Positions 32,885 through 41,920 of a stretch of DNA of 64,000 nt are shown piece after piece. The stretch covers positions 1 through 64,000 of the forward strand of contig NZ_PJIO01000011.1 in NCBI RefSeq assembly GCF_002929305.1, given 5' to 3'. The notes under the pieces are model-generated. The model did not search any database and was not told the origin of the DNA. It was given only the letters and a program-made list of their open reading frames with translations. Numbering within the stretch: position 1 is the stretch's first letter; each line of letters starts with the position of its first letter. The position numbers and the translations under genes are program-made. This DNA comes from Arthrobacter sp. GMC3. Lineage in GTDB: Bacteria > Actinomycetota > Actinomycetes > Actinomycetales > Micrococcaceae.

Positions 32885-34459
32885 ATGGCAAACCGCAAAA
32901 AAGGCCTGCTGGGAAGGAATTGGCGCTGGGTTCTGCGCGGCGCAGCCACAGGCATCATCGCCGCCGGCATCTTGTTTGCCGTGGCAGAACTACTCGCAGC
33001 ATTCTTTGCCACCGTGGCCTCCCCGCTGACCTCCGTCGGATCCACCTTCATCGACTTCACCCCGGCATGGATGAAGAACTTTGCCATCGCCACCTTTGGC
33101 ACCAACGACAAAACCGTCCTGCTGCTCTCACTGGCCGCAGGTGCAATCATCCTCGCGGCCGTCGCAGGAATTGTGGCCAGGAAGAAGTTCATGGCAGGAG
33201 CCACCCTGGTGGTGGCATTCGCCGTCGTCATGGGCATCTGCATCATCACCCGCTCAGGCGCTAGCATCGCGGACTTGATTCCGCTTCTGGTAGGCACCGC
33301 GGCGGGCTTGGTGGCGCTGAGATACCTGACCCCCGCGGTCAAAATGGAGTCAGCACCGGCATCCGACGCCGTGGTATCCCCCACCCTGCAAAGCCGCCGC
33401 ACGTTTCTGGTGAGGTCTGCGGTCTTGGCGGGCGCCGCCGTCGTCATTGGAGTCAGCGCCAATATACTTTCCACGGCCCGCAACACGGCCCGACAAGTGA
33501 GGGACGCACTGAAACTGCCAGCAGCCAAAAAATTGGCAACACCGCTGCCGGCGGGGGTTCAGGCTCCCGCTGAAGGGGTCACCCCGTTTGTCACACCCAA
33601 TTCAGACTTCTACCGGATCGACACCGCCCTGATTGTGCCGGAGATCGATCCGAGCCAGTGGAAGCTGCGCGTACACGGCATGGTGGAGGAGGAATTCACC
33701 ATGACCTTCGACGAACTACTAGCCGCCGACCTCGTGGAAACGTACCTGACCCTGACCTGCGTCTCCAATGTGGTGGGCGGCAATCTGGCAGGTAACGCCA
33801 AATGGCTCGGATACCCGCTGCGCGAGGTCATGGCGCGGGCCAAACCCAAGGCCGGAGCCGACATGGTGCTCTCCACGAGCTCGGACGGTTTCAGCGCCTC
33901 CACCCCGCTGCCTGTGTTGCAAGACGGGCGAAACGCCTTACTGGCCGTCGGCATGAACGGCGAGCCGCTGCCGCTGGAACACGGATTCCCTGTGCGCATG
34001 GTGGTGCCAGGACTATACGGTTTTGTCTCCGCCACCAAGTGGGTGGTGGACCTGGAGGTGACCACCTTTGCCGAGAAGGCAGGCTATTGGACCTCGCGCG
34101 GCTGGTCCTCGCACGGCCCCATCAAAACAGCGTCCAGGGTGGAGGTCCCTCGCGCCCTGGGCAGGGTGCCCGCAGGTACGGTGGCCATTGGCGGCAGTGC
34201 CTGGGCGCAGCAGCGGGGCGTTTCCAAGGTGGAGATCCAGCTCGACAATGGTCCCTGGCAGCCGGCAACCCTGGCCGCAGAGGCCTCAGTAGACACCTGG
34301 CGCCAGTGGTCGTACATCTGGAACGGCGCCCCGGCAGGAACCCACAACGTCAAGGTACGCGCCTACGACACCGATGGCACCTTGCAAATCGAACAGCAGG
34401 CCCCACCGGAGCCCGACGGCTCCACCGGCTGGCACTCCATCACCTTCACGGTCACCTGA
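32885..34459 (+). CDS. Membrane-anchored sulfite-oxidase-type molybdopterin oxidoreductase
   Basis: About 524 residues from the ATG at 32885 (GGAG upstream). The first 185 residues contain five predicted membrane helices (for example TGIIAAGILFAVAELLAAFF, VLLLSLAAGAIILAAVAGIV). The rest is a sulfite-oxidase-fold Moco domain, with the molybdenum-ligating Cys292 in TLTCVSNVVGGNLAG, and a C-terminal Mo-co dimerisation domain (SRVEVPRALGRVPAGTVAIG; WQPATLAAEA). The catalytic part probably faces outside. The substrate is unknown; methionine sulfoxide and sulfite are family precedents. The SigK-like promoter suggests envelope or oxidative repair under stress. Confidence 0.85.
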   Translation: MANRKKGLLGRNWRWVLRGAATGIIAAGILFAVAELLAAFFATVASPLTSVGSTFIDFTPAWMKNFAIATFGTNDKTVLLLSLAAGAIILAAVAGIVARKKFMAGATLVVAFAVVMGICIITRSGASIADLIPLLVGTAAGLVALRYLTPAVKMESAPASDAVVSPTLQSRRTFLVRSAVLAGAAVVIGVSANILSTARNTARQVRDALKLPAAKKLATPLPAGVQAPAEGVTPFVTPNSDFYRIDTALIVPEIDPSQWKLRVHGMVEEEFTMTFDELLAADLVETYLTLTCVSNVVGGNLAGNAKWLGYPLREVMARAKPKAGADMVLSTSSDGFSASTPLPVLQDGRNALLAVGMNGEPLPLEHGFPVRMVVPGLYGFVSATKWVVDLEVTTFAEKAGYWTSRGWSSHGPIKTASRVEVPRALGRVPAGTVAIGGSAWAQQRGVSKVEIQLDNGPWQPATLAAEASVDTWRQWSYIWNGAPAGTHNVKVRAYDTDGTLQIEQQAPPEPDGSTGWHSITFTVT

Positions 34460-34527
34460 TAGCGGCATCCGTCCCGCACTGCGGATACGCGTTTTCGGGG
34501 GCGCGCCCGTGTCGATAGACTTGACGC

Positions 34528-35535
34528 ATGACGCAAACTCCCGCTCCCGACGCCTCCACCACGCCCGCCGACCGGACAGCCCACGGCTTCGGTCTGGCCA
34601 CCATCGCCGACGGCGGCGCCGTTTTGGATGTTTGGTTCCCGGCCCCGGCCCTCGGCATGGCCGTGGATTCATTGGGCGCCACCCCCGAGGCAGATCCGGA
34701 GCTCACTGCCTTGGCCGCAGCCGGTGCCGACGCGGACCGTGGCGTCACCCAGCAGGTGGTCTTCGCCCAGATCAACCTCGATGAGGCCCCCGCCGACGCC
34801 GTGGACTCCTACCTGCGCCTGCACCTGCTTTCCCACCGTCTGGCCGCACCGAATTCCCTGAACCTTGACGGCATTTTTGGCCTGCTCACCAACGTTGTCT
34901 GGACCAACTTTGGCCCGGCCGCAGTTGCCGGTTTTGAACTCACCCGTGCCAAGCTGCGTCGCCGCGGCCCCGTCACCGTGTTCGCCGTGGACAAGTTCCC
35001 GCGCATGGTGGATTACGTGCTGCCCACCGGTGTTCGCATTGGCGACGCCGACCGCGTCCGCCTTGGCGCCCACCTGGCGGAGGGCACCACAGTCATGCAC
35101 GAAGGCTTCGTAAACTTCAACGCTGGCACCTTGGGAGTTTCCATGGTTGAAGGGCGCATCTCCGCAGGCGTGGTGGTGGGCAACGGCACCGACGTCGGCG
35201 GTGGAGCCTCCATCATGGGCACCCTGTCAGGTGGCGGCACCAAGCGCATCACCCTGGGCGAGCGGGTTCTCCTCGGAGCCAACTCCGGTGTGGGCATCAG
35301 CGTTGGAGACGACTCCGTGGTAGAGGCCGGGCTCTACGTCACAGCCGGCACCCGGGTGCGCGTTCTTGGCCCGAAGAACGACGACGGCGAGGACACCGCC
35401 ATTATTGTCAAGGCCAGCGAACTTTCCGAAGTTCCCAACCTGCTCTTCCGCCGCAACTCCAGCACCGGTGAAGTTGAAGTGCTCCCCCGCAAGGGAACCA
35501 CGGTGGCCCTGAACCATACGCTGCATAGCAACTAG
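34528..35535 (+). CDS. dapD: Tetrahydrodipicolinate N-succinyltransferase, actinobacterial type
   Basis: The 335-residue protein has a variable N-terminal domain and a left-handed beta-helix: GARIG-like hexapeptides such as [20 protein letters not shown] and [20 protein letters not shown], with the motif [20 protein letters not shown]. It succinylates tetrahydrodipicolinate in lysine/diaminopimelate synthesis, the step two before DapE. In many actinobacteria dapD lies next to dapE. Here a SigK module separates them. Confidence 0.9.
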   Translation: MTQTPAPDASTTPADRTAHGFGLATIADGGAVLDVWFPAPALGMAVDSLGATPEADPELTALAAAGADADRGVTQQVVFAQINLDEAPADAVDSYLRLHLLSHRLAAPNSLNLDGIFGLLTNVVWTNFGPAAVAGFELTRAKLRRRGPVTVFAVDKFPRMVDYVLPTGVRIGDADRVRLGAHLAEGTTVMHEGFVNFNAGTLGVSMVEGRISAGVVVGNGTDVGGGASIMGTLSGGGTKRITLGERVLLGANSGVGISVGDDSVVEAGLYVTAGTRVRVLGPKNDDGEDTAIIVKASELSEVPNLLFRRNSSTGEVEVLPRKGTTVALNHTLHSN

Positions 35536-35558
35536 GGACATTTGCTGCACACCAAAAA

Positions 35559-35584
35559 CGGCGGGCACCCTTGAGTGCCCGCCG
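35559..35584 (+). terminator. Hairpin after dapD that also encloses the next start codon
   Basis: CGGCGGGCAC (35559-35568) and GTGCCCGCCG (35575-35584) form a perfect 10-bp stem with loop CCTTGA. The TTG in the loop (35571-35573) is the likely start of the next gene. It lies 24 bases after the dapD stop. There is no T-run on the plus strand. Confidence 0.6.
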
Positions 35585-36455
35585 CGGCCCGGCCTTCATC
35601 GCCTGGGTGAGCGTAACCGTCCTCGCCGCGTCCTTGCTGATCGGCGGCGGCGTGTGGATTTCCAACGTCTTCAAGGACGCCCTTGCGCCCCGGCTCAGCG
35701 TGGGCTGCCAAGCCACCGTCGGAGACAACAGCTATCGCATGGCCGTGGATCAGACCCAGAATGCCGCACTGATCTCCGCGATCGCACTCACCCGGGGCAT
35801 GCCGGCGCGGGCAGCGTCCATCGCCTTGGCAACAGCCCTGCAGGAGTCCAAGCTGCGGAACATCGACTACGGGGACATGGATTCCGTGGGCTTGTTCCAG
35901 CAACGCCCATCCCAGGATTGGGGTTCGGTGGAGCAAATCATGGATCCGGTATATTCGGCCAACGCCTTCTTCAACGCCCTGGATAAAGTCCCCGGCTATA
36001 TGGATATGCCTCTGAACGACGCCGCCCAGATCGTCCAGCGCTCGGCCTACCCCCACGCTTATGCTCAGCATGAGGCCCCGGCAAAGGCATTCGCCTCGGC
36101 TTTGACCGGGCAATCGCCTGCCGCGTTGAACTGCACCTTGGCCCCCGTCACCGCGATGAGTACCCCTGCGGACTTGGAGTCCGCGGCCCATGCAGTGTTT
36201 GGACCCATCCCGTTGACCACAACACCAGCTGAATCTTCGGTCTCCATAGCCGCCCAGGTTGGCGACGCAACGGGCTGGGCGGTGGCGCAATGGGCGGTGG
36301 CCAATGCCTCTGCGTTTGGCATCACCTCCGTCAGCTACGACGGCAAAATGTGGGACCGGAACGCCAACGACGCCGCAAGCAACAGAGGCTGGCAACCTTC
36401 ACCTGACGCAGGGCAGGGCGGTACCGTCAGCCTTGTCATGGCAGCAGGCGCCTAA
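35571..36455 (+). CDS. Membrane-anchored lysozyme-like/transglycosylase-like protein of unknown function
   Basis: The 294-residue protein has an N-terminal anchor (SARRGPAFIAW...LLIGGGVWI), then a helical domain ALATALQESKLRNIDYGDMDS, VGLFQQRPSQDWGSVEQIMD, YSANAFFNALDKV. The Glu in ALQESK and the LFQQRPS pattern resemble the lysozyme-like fold of actinobacterial cell-wall proteins, but a catalytic role is not proven. The C-terminal third (WAVANASAFGITSVSYDGKM) resembles a substrate-binding segment found in the same proteins. The TTG start lies in a hairpin loop. A GTG at 35607 is the only good alternative but would cut off the two arginines before the anchor. Confidence 0.65.
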   Translation: MSARRGPAFIAWVSVTVLAASLLIGGGVWISNVFKDALAPRLSVGCQATVGDNSYRMAVDQTQNAALISAIALTRGMPARAASIALATALQESKLRNIDYGDMDSVGLFQQRPSQDWGSVEQIMDPVYSANAFFNALDKVPGYMDMPLNDAAQIVQRSAYPHAYAQHEAPAKAFASALTGQSPAALNCTLAPVTAMSTPADLESAAHAVFGPIPLTTTPAESSVSIAAQVGDATGWAVAQWAVANASAFGITSVSYDGKMWDRNANDAASNRGWQPSPDAGQGGTVSLVMAAGA

Positions 36456-37063
36456 ACCAATAGTTCGATCACCGGCTGGACGTAACTGAGAAAGTTCGTC
36501 TGATCCTCGATCAGTTGCTGACTCATGATGAGCGTGTCCGGCTCTATAAACCAGGCACGATGTTCAGTCAGCGGCATTTCGACGATGGTCAGGGTGAAAT
36601 CTCGGGCGCTGCGCCCCAATTCCATTTCACGGTTCTGCACCAGATCTGCCAGGATCTTGTGCCCACCCAGGGTTTCGCGTTCGGCAGTCATTGCAGCGTA
36701 GGAGCGGAATTGCTCGCGTTCCCAATTCAGCGCCGCACCATAGTGCGCCTGCACCACACGTTGAAGTGCTGGCATTCCTGCGATTTCGGGAAATTCAGGC
36801 GGGCTGAGCACCGGCTCCCTCTCGGGGTACTGCGCCACCAGCCCACGCCACCAGAATTCCCATTGGTACCGCAGGGCGGCCTCGCCACCCACTTCCGCGG
36901 TGAGGTGGGAATGGTCCGCGGACCGGATTTGGGGCGTCACTGGTGCCAGGGCAGGACTGCCCGCCCCTGCCAGACCGGCAACGTCGCGGATGTACAGTGC
37001 CATAAGCATGGGTCCACAGGTGTCCATAGTGATACGCCAGCCAGGTCCGCCGGTGTGATGCAT
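36452..37063 (-). CDS. Unrecognised 203-residue protein
   Basis: I do not recognise a family. The protein is soluble, with no signal peptide or membrane helix, and rich in aromatic residues (RYQWEFWWRGLVAQYPERE; AHYGAALNWEREQF). The ATG at 37063 has a good GGAGG site eight bases upstream, which supports it as a real gene. It is convergent with the lysozyme-like gene, overlapping its last 4 bases, so the two stops interlock. Genes of this type occur next to dap genes in related genomes as far as I recall, but without a known function. Confidence 0.6.
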   Translation of the reverse strand: MHHTGGPGWRITMDTCGPMLMALYIRDVAGLAGAGSPALAPVTPQIRSADHSHLTAEVGGEAALRYQWEFWWRGLVAQYPEREPVLSPPEFPEIAGMPALQRVVQAHYGAALNWEREQFRSYAAMTAERETLGGHKILADLVQNREMELGRSARDFTLTIVEMPLTEHRAWFIEPDTLIMSQQLIEDQTNFLSYVQPVIELLV

Positions 37064-37116
37064 AATTTTCGCCTCCAGCAGCCGCTACCAGGGTGCGGCA
37101 CTCCCTAAGACTCAGA

Positions 37117-39414
37117 TTACTCTTGTCCGGGAGTTCTTGGGCGACGGGTTTCCTCGGGGAGGGATCCTGCGGAGCTGGGATCTGTTCCGAAAGGTGTTCT
37201 CTGCGCTCCCCCGCCGGTGGAAAGTCCCTGATCGAGGCGCCTTTTCAACCATTTCGGGTACGCAGGCGCCTGGGCTTCGCGTCGCTGTGGGGGGTGATAC
37301 TTGCCAGACGGCGAGGTCCAAGCGACCCCACCTTCTGGGGTTGCCACAGGTTTCCAGCCCCGGAGTTTGATGCTGGCCCGGCTTGGGTCCAGGTCCTGCC
37401 GAAAACGCCCGTTCCGGTCTTTGTCGTCGCGAAAGTGCTTTAGTGTGTGGTGGCGTTTGCAAAGGGGCTGGATATTTCCCATGATGGTGCCCCCTCCCTG
37501 CGAGTAAGGCCTAATGTGGTCTGTTTCGCTATTAATGGACGGGGTGGAGCAGTTGGGGAATGAACAGCTCTCGTTGAGTGCATGCAGCAGGGTTTTCTCG
37601 GCCTCGCGGAGTCGATACCTTTCCGGGAGCGGACCCTTCAGAGGATTTCCGGTGACGGGGTCCGTCAGGACACGCAAGAAGGATCCTGCATTGCGTAGGA
37701 GTTTGCGGGCAATTTCTTCGGGGATCGGCCCGTGTCCCGTGAGCTGGGCAGGTTCATCGGTGAGGCCCAGCAGGCCCAGAACCGGCACCGTGACGATGAT
37801 CTGAGCCTCCGGTTCGGGCGGGTCTGTGACTGCGGAACCATTCCGGGTGGCTTCGAGCTGGTCAAGGTAATCCTGGACCGGATCTTCCGGAATTCCGTCG
37901 ACGATGCCATCCACCAATCCCGATCCATCCGGCCCCAGTCCACCGTTGGCAGAAGAATCCCTAGATGCGGGAAATCTGTCCGGTTCTTCATCTGGATTCC
38001 CGTCAGAGCCCCCGGCAGTGGCCCAGTCGTCTTTCCCTTGAGAGCCGTCGGAGGCTTCACCGCCACAACTGTCGGCAGCGTTGCCGTCCGATTGCCTCGG
38101 GATATCCGGGCAAACGGTACCCATGACACAAATGTTTTCCGGCGCGGAAGCCCACGCCTCGGCACGGACGTTCGCGGCCTCGTTGAGAGGGCCGATCATT
38201 GGGTCCCGCGGCCCATGCGCCCAGTCCGGTAAGACATCGACCAGCCTGAAGCCGTCATAAGTACCAATGTCCGTAGTGTCTCCGGAGGGTGCTTCGCCTG
38301 GAGCCCCAGCGTGCGCCGAGACGTCGAATGGGTTGTCGACGACTGTTGCGTCCTTGCCGGGTGGGGGCGCCTGACGGATTCCGCCGGCCTGGTCATCAGC
38401 TGCGCCAGGCGTCTGGCGACTCTGACTTTCCGTCCAGCTGCCACCACCGCGGGTCGGATGATGCAGACCCTCGGCTTTGCCGGATCCGGCATTGCCGGGT
38501 CCGGTATTTCCGGATCCGGCAAGCGGATGCTTGCCAAGGAGGAGGGCCGCTGCCGTGTTGGCGCGCAGTTGTCCCAGGGTGCGGTGTTCATCTGGTCCTT
38601 GCTGGGCGCGGGCCGTGCGGGTGCAGTTGACGAAGACGCCACTGGCTGCCGTGGCCGGGATATGCAGGATCAACCAGGACATGCCGTCCTTGCCGGGCTC
38701 AAGGGCAAGGCTACGGGTGCTGATAGCTTGGCGGACCCGTGTGATGAGAGTCTCCGGGTGGGTGCCCTCGCGCATGCGCCGGGATTTGGACGCAAATCCG
38801 GATGCCGTGGTGCCGAGTGCTGCGGCGAGCAGGCATTTCTCGAACTCGGCGACATCTGCGGGGTTCATGCTCGGGGTTTCGGCAAGGGTTTGGGTTTCGT
38901 TGACGATGATGCACGCGTGTCGCCACGAAAGGATCCCGGCATCAAGATTTGCAAGGGTTTGGGGGTGCAGGCCAACAAGCTCCGTGGAGTAGTGGACGAG
39001 TACCTTCGCGGTACCTTCGGCGATACAGAGGGTGGTGGCGATTTCGGCGATCGCAGCGGAGCTGGCCAGATCAGACTGCCAGCCGTCCAAGGCCAGTGCC
39101 GCGGCCTCCACGTTGGTGGCTGCCATAAGACGATCGACAACAGCAGCCTTACAGGCGGCCGTGCGGTCTTCCAGACCCTTCAGTGCCGCCAGTGCGGCAA
39201 GTGCGGAATCGTGTGCAGCCCGAGCGATGGATACCCGCGAAGGTGGTTCGGGCACTGGAGCCGGATGCGAGGTGTAGTCCGGCAGCCCGTCGAGTGCAGG
39301 ATTGTTTGGTCCAAAGGATTCAATGGCCGGAAGGTGCAAGGCCGTGATGAGTTCCGCAACATCCTGCGTTGCGGGACAGCCCCCGTTGCCGGGGTCAAAC
39401 ACCGGCTTGCTCAT
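37117..39414 (-). CDS. DUF222/HNH endonuclease domain protein (13E12-like repeat family)
   Basis: The protein has about 765 residues: an N-terminal DUF222 region (SVARAAHDSALAALAALKGL-like helices to about residue 280), a long low-complexity linker rich in Gly, Pro, Asp and Ser (about 285-560, with GSGNTGPGNAGSGKAEG), and a C-terminal HNH nuclease motif: CSFPNCSTPSINSETDHIRP, then PLCKRHHTLKH. This family is multicopy in actinobacteria and often linked to mobile or repeat DNA. DNA nicking or homing has been suggested but not demonstrated here. TTG at 39420 is an alternative start. The promoter side is strikingly AT-rich, unlike the rest of the window. Confidence 0.85.
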   Translation of the reverse strand: MSKPVFDPGNGGCPATQDVAELITALHLPAIESFGPNNPALDGLPDYTSHPAPVPEPPSRVSIARAAHDSALAALAALKGLEDRTAACKAAVVDRLMAATNVEAAALALDGWQSDLASSAAIAEIATTLCIAEGTAKVLVHYSTELVGLHPQTLANLDAGILSWRHACIIVNETQTLAETPSMNPADVAEFEKCLLAAALGTTASGFASKSRRMREGTHPETLITRVRQAISTRSLALEPGKDGMSWLILHIPATAASGVFVNCTRTARAQQGPDEHRTLGQLRANTAAALLLGKHPLAGSGNTGPGNAGSGKAEGLHHPTRGGGSWTESQSRQTPGAADDQAGGIRQAPPPGKDATVVDNPFDVSAHAGAPGEAPSGDTTDIGTYDGFRLVDVLPDWAHGPRDPMIGPLNEAANVRAEAWASAPENICVMGTVCPDIPRQSDGNAADSCGGEASDGSQGKDDWATAGGSDGNPDEEPDRFPASRDSSANGGLGPDGSGLVDGIVDGIPEDPVQDYLDQLEATRNGSAVTDPPEPEAQIIVTVPVLGLLGLTDEPAQLTGHGPIPEEIARKLLRNAGSFLRVLTDPVTGNPLKGPLPERYRLREAEKTLLHALNESCSFPNCSTPSINSETDHIRPYSQGGGTIMGNIQPLCKRHHTLKHFRDDKDRNGRFRQDLDPSRASIKLRGWKPVATPEGGVAWTSPSGKYHPPQRREAQAPAYPKWLKRRLDQGLSTGGGAQRTPFGTDPSSAGSLPEETRRPRTPGQE

Positions 39415-39518
39415 ACACAAAGTCTATAGAACATAGGTACTTAAGTATATTATCTATTCGAAAATATATTTTATCTTTATGGGCGCGGCATCTCTTGCTG
39501 CCAACCAACAAGGTCCTG

Positions 39519-40139
39519 CTACGCCAGGAAGGTCTCCAGGTGGCGGCGCAGGGTGTTGCGGCCCTGTTCCGGGGCGGACCAGGCGGGCTGGAGCACCATT
39601 CGCAGGCTCAGTCCGTCCAGTACGGCTATAAGGCGCTCGGCCTCATCGACAGGCTCCGGCGAACCGGCAACCAGTCCGCTATCTAGGAGTTGCAACACCA
39701 CGCGCCCCACCACGGCCCCGGTGGCCCGGTAGTCGTCCTGGGCGGCGCCATGGAGCCCCTGATCGGTGCGGGCTGCCAACATGAATTCCATATGGACCAC
39801 TGCTTCGCCGCGGCTCTGGTCATCCAACGGCAGCAGCTCTTCCAAAACGGCGGCGCATTTATCCACCAGCTCCGCTGCAGTCGCTGGAAGGGCAGATTGC
39901 TCCAGTTCCTCGAGCTTGTCGAGTGCGCGAAGGTGAATCCGCTCGGAATTGACGCGGAAGGCGAACTCCATAAGTTCAGCCTGGTTATCAAAATAGTGCC
40001 GCACCGAGCCCAACGCCAGATCCGCCTGCTGGGCCACATTGCGTAGCGAGGCTTGTGTCAGCCCCCGCTCGGCAATTACTTGGAATACGGCGTCGGCAAC
40101 CAGCTCGCGGCGGTCATTCGCATCAACAATTTTGGGCAC
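39519..40139 (-). CDS. TetR-family transcriptional regulator
   Basis: The 206-residue protein has an N-terminal TetR helix-turn-helix (VADAVFQVIAERGLTQASLR, NVAQQADLALGSVRHYFDNQ) and a BetI-like C-terminal ligand domain (VVHMEFMLAARTD; ERLIAVLDGLSLRMVLQP). The GTG start at 40139 has AAAAGAT before it. No clear target operon adjoins: neighbours are the HNH gene and a small membrane protein. The ligand is unknown. Confidence 0.85.
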   Translation of the reverse strand: MPKIVDANDRRELVADAVFQVIAERGLTQASLRNVAQQADLALGSVRHYFDNQAELMEFAFRVNSERIHLRALDKLEELEQSALPATAAELVDKCAAVLEELLPLDDQSRGEAVVHMEFMLAARTDQGLHGAAQDDYRATGAVVGRVVLQLLDSGLVAGSPEPVDEAERLIAVLDGLSLRMVLQPAWSAPEQGRNTLRRHLETFLA

Positions 40140-40256
40140 ATATCTTTTTTAGCACACATGTTTCAGCAATGTTCAATGCCCGACGCCGCGACTCGTGAGA
40201 TTTGGCGGTTTAGAACGATCTATCCAGCCATAGCTCACAAGTCACGGCCACCACAG

Positions 40257-40448
40257 CTACTTGCTGGCAGTGGGGTGCTTCTTTTTGTCGAGGTACAGCA
40301 GGACCAGCAACACAATCATGATGACAAGGGACCCGATGAAGAACGGCACGAAGACAGTTTTGCCTACGAGCACCAGGATCCCCAGCACCACCACGACGAT
40401 CGGGAATGCCATGGAGAACGTGTGCAGCAGCAATGTAGACATTTTCAT
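40257..40448 (-). CDS. Small two-helix membrane protein
   Basis: A 63-residue protein with two hydrophobic segments (MAFPIVVVVLGILVLVG; FFIGSLVIMIVLLVLLYL) and a basic end (DKKKHPTASK). Family unknown. It lies downstream of gltA beyond a terminator and so is probably transcribed separately. The start is either 40448 or the ATG two codons later; the upstream site GAAAG is weak. Confidence 0.55.
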   Translation of the reverse strand: MKMSTLLLHTFSMAFPIVVVVLGILVLVGKTVFVPFFIGSLVIMIVLLVLLYLDKKKHPTASK

Positions 40449-40474
40449 ATTTTTACTTTCGTCCCAGCTTGCGA

Positions 40475-40521
40475 AAAAGAAAAGCGGCGGGTGACTCTCC
40501 CAAGGGAAAGCCTCCCGCCGC
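40475..40521 (-). terminator. Intrinsic terminator downstream of gltA
   Basis: On the minus strand GCGGCGGG (pairing 40514-40521 with 40484-40491) closes a stem with a nested CTCCC/GGGA region. TTTTCTTTTT follows (complement of 40475-40483). This is a classic Rho-independent terminator about 110 bases after the gltA stop. Confidence 0.75.
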
Positions 40522-40585
40522 CGTCGTACTCTAAGTAATCAGACCCGTTGGGCCCACGCTTGCCAGGTCCGGCAGATTGGGCCCA

Positions 40586-40632
40586 CAGCTCCGAGGGACC
40601 CGCCACGAGCTTGCGAGTGGCGGGAGGAGCTG
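40586..40632 (-). terminator. Strong hairpin directly after the gltA stop
   Basis: CAGCTCC (40586-40592) pairs with GGAGCTG (40626-40632), and CCCGCCAC (40599-40606) with GTGGCGGG (40617-40624), giving a two-tier stem four bases past the stop. No T-run follows, so it may protect the gltA mRNA 3' end ahead of the terminator further downstream. Confidence 0.5.
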
Positions 40633-40636
40633 GGGA

Positions 40637-41920
40637 CTAGCGCGAGGGGTACATGCGCTCCGGTTCGCCTGTGTACAGCTGACGGGGACGGCCGATCTTG
40701 GTAGCCGGGTCCTTCATCATTTCGCGCCACTGGGCAATCCAGCCCGGCAGACGGCCGATGGCAAACAGAACCGTGAACATCTTTTCGGGGAAGCCCATGG
40801 CCTTGTAGATCAGGCCCGTGTAGAAGTCTACGTTGGGGTAGAGCTTGCGGGAGATGAAGTATTCGTCGGTCAACGCTACTTCTTCCAGGCGCATGGCGAT
40901 CTCGAGGAGTTCGTCGTTGCCGCCGAGCTTTTCCAGGATCTCGTGGGCCGTGGCCTTGACGATCTTTGCGCGGGGGTCGTAGTTCTTGTAGACGCGGTGT
41001 CCGAAGCCCATGAGCTTCACACCGGCTTCCTTGTTCTTGACCCGCTCAACGAACTTCTCAACCGGCTCGCCGCTGGCCTGGATATCGCGGAGCATGTTCA
41101 GTACGGCCTCGTTGGCGCCACCGTGCAGCGGTCCGAAGAGGGCGTTGATGCCGGCGGAGACGGACGCGAACATGTTCGCGTTCGCGGAACCGACCAGACG
41201 GACGGTGGAGGTGGAGCAGTTCTGCTCGTGGTCTGCATGCAGGATCAGCAGCAGGTCAAGAGCCTTGACCACTACGGGGTCCATCTCGTACGGCTCGGCC
41301 GGCAGGCCGAAGCACAGGCGCAGGAAGTTCTCCACCAGGCCCATGGAATTGTCCGGGTACAGCATGGGCTGCCCGATCGACTTCTTGTGTGCGTAGGCGG
41401 CGATGACGGGCATCTTGGCCATGAGGCGGATGGTGGCCATCTCAACCTGCTCGTCGTCGAACGGGTCCAGGGAGTCCTGGTAGAACGTCGACAGGGCCGA
41501 AACAGCCGAGGAGAGCACCGGCATGGGGTGCGCGTCGCGCGGGAAGCCGCCGAAGAAGCCCTTGAGGTCCTCGTGCAGCATGGTGTGACGGCGGATGCGC
41601 TGGTCAAACTTGTCCAGTTCGGCCGGGGTGGGCAGGTTGCCGTAGATCAAAAGGAAAGACACTTCAAGGAAGCTGGAGTGTTCGGCCAGTTCCTCGATCG
41701 GGTATCCGCGGTACCGCAGGATGCCTTCGTCGCCGTCGATGTAGGTGATGGCCGAGGAGGTGGCGGCGGTGTTGACGAAGCCGGGGTCATAGGTGACCGC
41801 GCCGGTGGTCTTCAACAGCTTTGACACGTCGTAGCCGGCGTTGCCTTCTACTGCTTCGATGCGCGGGAGTTCAAGTTCTCCGCCGTCGTAGCGCAGTGTT
41901 GCGCTCGTGGAATCAGTCAT
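40637..41920 (-). CDS. gltA: Citrate synthase
   Basis: The 427-residue type II citrate synthase condenses oxaloacetate and acetyl-CoA at the entry of the TCA cycle. Catalytic regions are visible: LLLILHADHEQNCSTSTVRL (His), FGPLHGGANEAVL, and GFGHRVYKNYDPRAK, which holds a catalytic His and an oxaloacetate-binding Arg. The start has an AAGGGGA site. The 230-base leader contains two hairpins (around 41940-41955 and 41980-41998 on the minus strand) before the ribosome-binding site, which could modulate expression. It ends in a double hairpin. Confidence 0.95.
   Translation of the reverse strand: MTDSTSATLRYDGGELELPRIEAVEGNAGYDVSKLLKTTGAVTYDPGFVNTAATSSAITYIDGDEGILRYRGYPIEELAEHSSFLEVSFLLIYGNLPTPAELDKFDQRIRRHTMLHEDLKGFFGGFPRDAHPMPVLSSAVSALSTFYQDSLDPFDDEQVEMATIRLMAKMPVIAAYAHKKSIGQPMLYPDNSMGLVENFLRLCFGLPAEPYEMDPVVVKALDLLLILHADHEQNCSTSTVRLVGSANANMFASVSAGINALFGPLHGGANEAVLNMLRDIQASGEPVEKFVERVKNKEAGVKLMGFGHRVYKNYDPRAKIVKATAHEILEKLGGNDELLEIAMRLEEVALTDEYFISRKLYPNVDFYTGLIYKAMGFPEKMFTVLFAIGRLPGWIAQWREMMKDPATKIGRPRQLYTGEPERMYPSR

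Noticed and set aside
38311..39429. 372-codon plus-strand frame opposite the HNH gene
   Set aside because: No recognisable domain, and it mirrors the repetitive linker of the DUF222/HNH gene.
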